This document shows, piece by piece, positions 61,614 to 64,000 of a stretch of DNA of 64,000 nucleotides. The notes under the pieces were generated by a model, which worked only from the letters and a program-made list of their open reading frames with translations, made no database searches and was not told the origin of the DNA. The stretch is from contig NZ_VTOL01000002.1 of the NCBI RefSeq assembly GCF_009801115.1, positions 620,001-684,000 on the forward strand, in the 5' to 3' direction. Positions within the stretch are counted from its first letter, which is position 1, and each line of letters opens with the position of its first letter. A program made the translations under genes and the position numbers. Source of the DNA: Dyadobacter sp. 3J3 (GTDB taxonomy: Bacteria > Bacteroidota > Bacteroidia > Cytophagales > Spirosomataceae).

Positions 61614-63104
61614 TCAGTTATTTTTCAGTCCCCATAGGGAAACCGACCTACCGTTAACCTTAAACGTTGCGGAACCATCCTCACCAATAACGATCTCGTC
61701 GCTTACATTGCCAAGATAATCTACAAATATATTACCAGCATTTTTTTCGCCAACATGCATGGTTTTGGTACCCTCTTCTCCATTTGAAATAACGATTGCG
61801 CATCCTGAATTCTCATGTTCCTCATCGCCTTCCCTCGTCCAGCCAATACAATTGGGATGATCAAAATAATCATTTTGCTGACCATATGCCAACTGTTTTC
61901 TCACATGAAGAAAAGCTTCAATTTTATCCATTTTTTCCAGCGTGATCTCATGCTCTTCTCCGTTATTGTCTGTATCTGTGTATTTTGTTCCGTACAGATC
62001 GGTATAAAAAATACAGGGATAACCATCCTTTCTAAACAATATCAAAGCGTAAGCCAACGGACGAAACCACGCCTCTACTGTTTGCTCCAAAGATTGAAGT
62101 GGCTGTGTATCATGATTTTCAACCAAAGTGACGGCTAATTCAGGGCATGCCTGAACCAGGGTATTATCGAAAATAGTACAAAGATCGAAATCACTGTTTT
62201 CCATTGAAGCTTTATAAAAATTACCCTGAAGCGGCGCATCGAATAAAGACATTCTTTGATTCGTTGCTTCAATGTAAGCCAACATGGCTGGCAAATCGTA
62301 CGGCGCCCAATACTCACCAACTGTGTAAAATTCCTTTTGATATTTACCTCTCAAATGATCAAGCCATTCATTATAGAATTCAGGATTCATGTGCTTGATC
62401 GCATCCAGACGAAATCCGTCCACTCCTGCCGTTTCATAAAACCATTCTCCCCACCGTTTCAATTCTTCTTTCACGAAAGGATTCCGGAAATCAATATCAG
62501 AAAGCATCAGGTAATCATAATTCCCGTTTTCCAGGTCGAGTACATCCTGCCAGCCTTCCCCATACTGATTTTGAATACTAAAAATTGCAGTTTCATCCGT
62601 TTTTGCATCAAAATCCACACCTGAAAAACATTGATAATCCCAAACAAAAGAAGAATATTTACCTTTTCGGCCTGGAAAAGTAAATTTTGTATAAGCCTCA
62701 ATTTCCATAGGCTCACTGATAAATTCATTCCTGTTGTCTGGTGTCACTTTTTTGACTGTAACCAATTCCTTCTCATCAGCGCCACCCATATGATTTAAAA
62801 CGACATCTGCGTAAACCTGAAGACCTGCATCTTTTCCTGCTTTTATAGCGTCTATCAATTCTTGTCTTGTGCCATACTTGGTCCTCACGGAGCCCTTCTG
62901 GTCAAATTCTCCCAAATCATACAAATCGTAAGAATCATATCCTGGTGACTTGCCTCCCTCCATACCTTTATGTGCAGGCGGGAGCCACACAGAATCAATA
63001 CCAATAGATTTAAGCCGTTCTGCTTCGTTTTTAAAGTGATTCCACAGACTGCCGTCTGCGGGATAATACCACTCGAAAAATTGCAGCATTGTAAAATTTT
63101 CCAT
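61614..63104 (-). CDS. Cytoplasmic alpha-amylase (GH13)
   Basis: A 496-residue GH13 enzyme with no signal peptide. Residues 1-390 form the TIM barrel: 'DVVLNHMGG' (100-108) is region I, 'FRLDAIKH' holds the nucleophile Asp234, 'TVGEYW' the acid Glu264 and 'ENHDT' the third acid Asp332. A domain C of beta strands ends the protein. It resembles the liquefying-type amylases of subfamily GH13_5, here used inside the cell on glycogen or maltodextrin. It is monocistronic. Confidence 0.93.
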   Translation of the reverse strand: MENFTMLQFFEWYYPADGSLWNHFKNEAERLKSIGIDSVWLPPAHKGMEGGKSPGYDSYDLYDLGEFDQKGSVRTKYGTRQELIDAIKAGKDAGLQVYADVVLNHMGGADEKELVTVKKVTPDNRNEFISEPMEIEAYTKFTFPGRKGKYSSFVWDYQCFSGVDFDAKTDETAIFSIQNQYGEGWQDVLDLENGNYDYLMLSDIDFRNPFVKEELKRWGEWFYETAGVDGFRLDAIKHMNPEFYNEWLDHLRGKYQKEFYTVGEYWAPYDLPAMLAYIEATNQRMSLFDAPLQGNFYKASMENSDFDLCTIFDNTLVQACPELAVTLVENHDTQPLQSLEQTVEAWFRPLAYALILFRKDGYPCIFYTDLYGTKYTDTDNNGEEHEITLEKMDKIEAFLHVRKQLAYGQQNDYFDHPNCIGWTREGDEEHENSGCAIVISNGEEGTKTMHVGEKNAGNIFVDYLGNVSDEIVIGEDGSATFKVNGRSVSLWGLKNN

Positions 63105-63677
63105 GATGATTTTAATTTTGTTGGATTGCCAAACAAAGCTTTTAATGCCATTTTTTTTGACTATTTGTAGTATACAATTACTATGCCTCCCCTGATTTCA
63201 AGATACTGCTGATTATCAAATCCGCGAATCCGTGAATAATTTTGGTCTTAGGTTTTACGAATTGTATTTTTTTAGGAATACAATTTCAATTCGTAACTTG
63301 CATCACCGTTTCATAGGTTGCTCAGTTATTAAAATTGAGAAGGAAAACTCACTTTAAAAATGTCACAAAAAATAAAAAACTTTTTATCAATAATCCAAAA
63401 GGGCTTTTGATACGTATATTACGCACGATAACGTATCATGTTGACCGTCATAACTTCAATCCTCCAACTTAACATTCAATGAGATATAGCTTTACACATC
63501 CCAAATATTCTCAAATACCCGATTTTCTATTTTAACTTCTGTTTGTGGTTTATATCTCGATAATTCAATTTCCTGAATTTCGAAAGCCTGATTCGCAAAT
63601 AAAACGCGGTATTTATATTCGAATTTATTTTCTGCGGTTTGTCAAACAAAAATTTTTAATCTTTACATTAGTCAATA
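63105..63677. other. Intergenic region between amylase and transposase
   Basis: About 570 nt without a credible gene. It presumably holds the amylase promoter and, towards the right, the end of the insertion sequence. I could not place the terminal inverted repeat because the other end lies outside the window. Confidence 0.4.
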
Positions 63678-64000
63678 TCACGAATGATTTACTATTGGCT
63701 TTCTGAATTTATTTCTAAGGTTGTGCAATCCAACAGCCAACATCATGATTAAGTGTCTGGCTTTGGAACACTTTAACCGTACCTTATTTCTGACGATTTT
63801 TAGCCTTTTAATGGAAGAAAATACGTTCTCTATAAGTACACGTTCTTTGCTAATTCCTTTATTGATAGACTTTTGTAAATCTGTTAATTCTCGTTTCTTA
63901 GGTTTTTTGAAAGGTAATATTGCACAGGGGCAATCTTTTTCAGCTCCCTGAAACCCTAAATCAAGCAAAAGGTTAAGTCCCTGGGTATGAATCTGAACCT
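63678..64000 (-). CDS. IS5-family transposase, C-terminal part (cut by the window edge)
   Basis: The frame is open to the right edge; the C-terminal 107 residues are seen. 'LDLGFQGAEKDCPCAILPFKKPKK' is the strand following the second catalytic Asp region, 'RVLIENVFSSIKRLKIV' carries the Glu of the DDE triad, and 'HLIMMLAVGLHNLRNKFR' is the usual ending. This is the IS5 (IS1031/ISL2-like) pattern. Whether the element is intact cannot be judged. It marks the window's right end as a mobile region. Confidence 0.75.
   Translation of the reverse strand, partial: VQIHTQGLNLLLDLGFQGAEKDCPCAILPFKKPKKRELTDLQKSINKGISKERVLIENVFSSIKRLKIVRNKVRLKCSKARHLIMMLAVGLHNLRNKFRKPIVNHS

Noticed and set aside
1-64000. 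CRISPR arrays, tRNA, rRNA, prophage or integrase genes
   Set aside because: Looked for regular direct repeats, tRNA cloverleafs and phage genes by eye; none found. Short repeats seen are single dyads.

Overview
The window looks like chromosome from a Bacteroidota bacterium of the Cytophagales, probably Dyadobacter or a close relative. The pointers are TAnnTTTG promoter boxes with AT-rich leaders in place of strong Shine-Dalgarno sites, a TonB-dependent receptor with a CarboxypepD_reg-like N-terminus, a permease-prefix-domain MacB/FtsX transporter paired with PadR, many AraC regulators, two YceI proteins, a PycTM (DUF5706) protein and a Gfo/Idh/MocA oxidoreductase with a twin-arginine-like leader. 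The genus is inferred; no rRNA, tRNA or housekeeping marker is present. No CRISPR array, prophage or origin was seen.

Layout. 0.4-5.2 kb: aldo/keto reductase and SnoaL-like pair, gene fragments, an oxidoreductase and an IS110 transposase remnant. 5.4-10.3 kb: PadR plus a MacB/FtsX-type transporter, then AraC and an SDR. 10.3-15.9 kb: surface glycan cluster with a TIGR04325 methyltransferase, five glycosyltransferases and an FdtA-type sugar ketoisomerase. 16.5-20.2 kb: dihydrolipoyl dehydrogenase, SDR and AraC. 20.5-26 kb: sulfatase, a decaying ArsR-SRPBCC-DoxX operon, an AlkD-like repair protein, small conserved proteins and an SDR pseudogene. 26-34.4 kb: ABC-2 exporter operon with a TonB-dependent receptor, then an outer-membrane barrel and a metalloprotease lipoprotein. 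34.6-46.2 kb: YegP, a candidate small RNA, peroxiredoxin, YceI, fatty-acid hydroxylase, a large GAF protein and a complete RND efflux operon. 46.4-50.5 kb: HD-PycTM membrane protein, polyphosphate kinase and a lipoprotein. 50.7-64 kb: YceI, YfbU pseudogene, a second candidate small RNA, a 59-residue membrane peptide gene, MATE pump, TetR, IclR pseudogene, aldo/keto reductase, AraC, DUF1080, a secreted VOC protein, an NmrA-like reductase, a cytoplasmic alpha-amylase and an IS5-type transposase cut by the window edge.

Three things stand out. An HD phosphohydrolase fused to a PycTM membrane domain sits 14 nt upstream of ppk1, suggesting a nucleotide or polyphosphate-linked membrane system. A 27-nt element, 22 of 27 identical and containing two palindromes, occurs about 100 nt upstream of both the GAF-protein gene and the RND operon, suggesting one regulator for both. 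Several genes are intact except for one or two in-frame stops or a +1 poly-A frameshift (ArsR, DoxX, SDR, YfbU, IclR), indicating recent decay or sequence error. Two intergenic regions carry promoter-to-terminator units that look like small RNAs.
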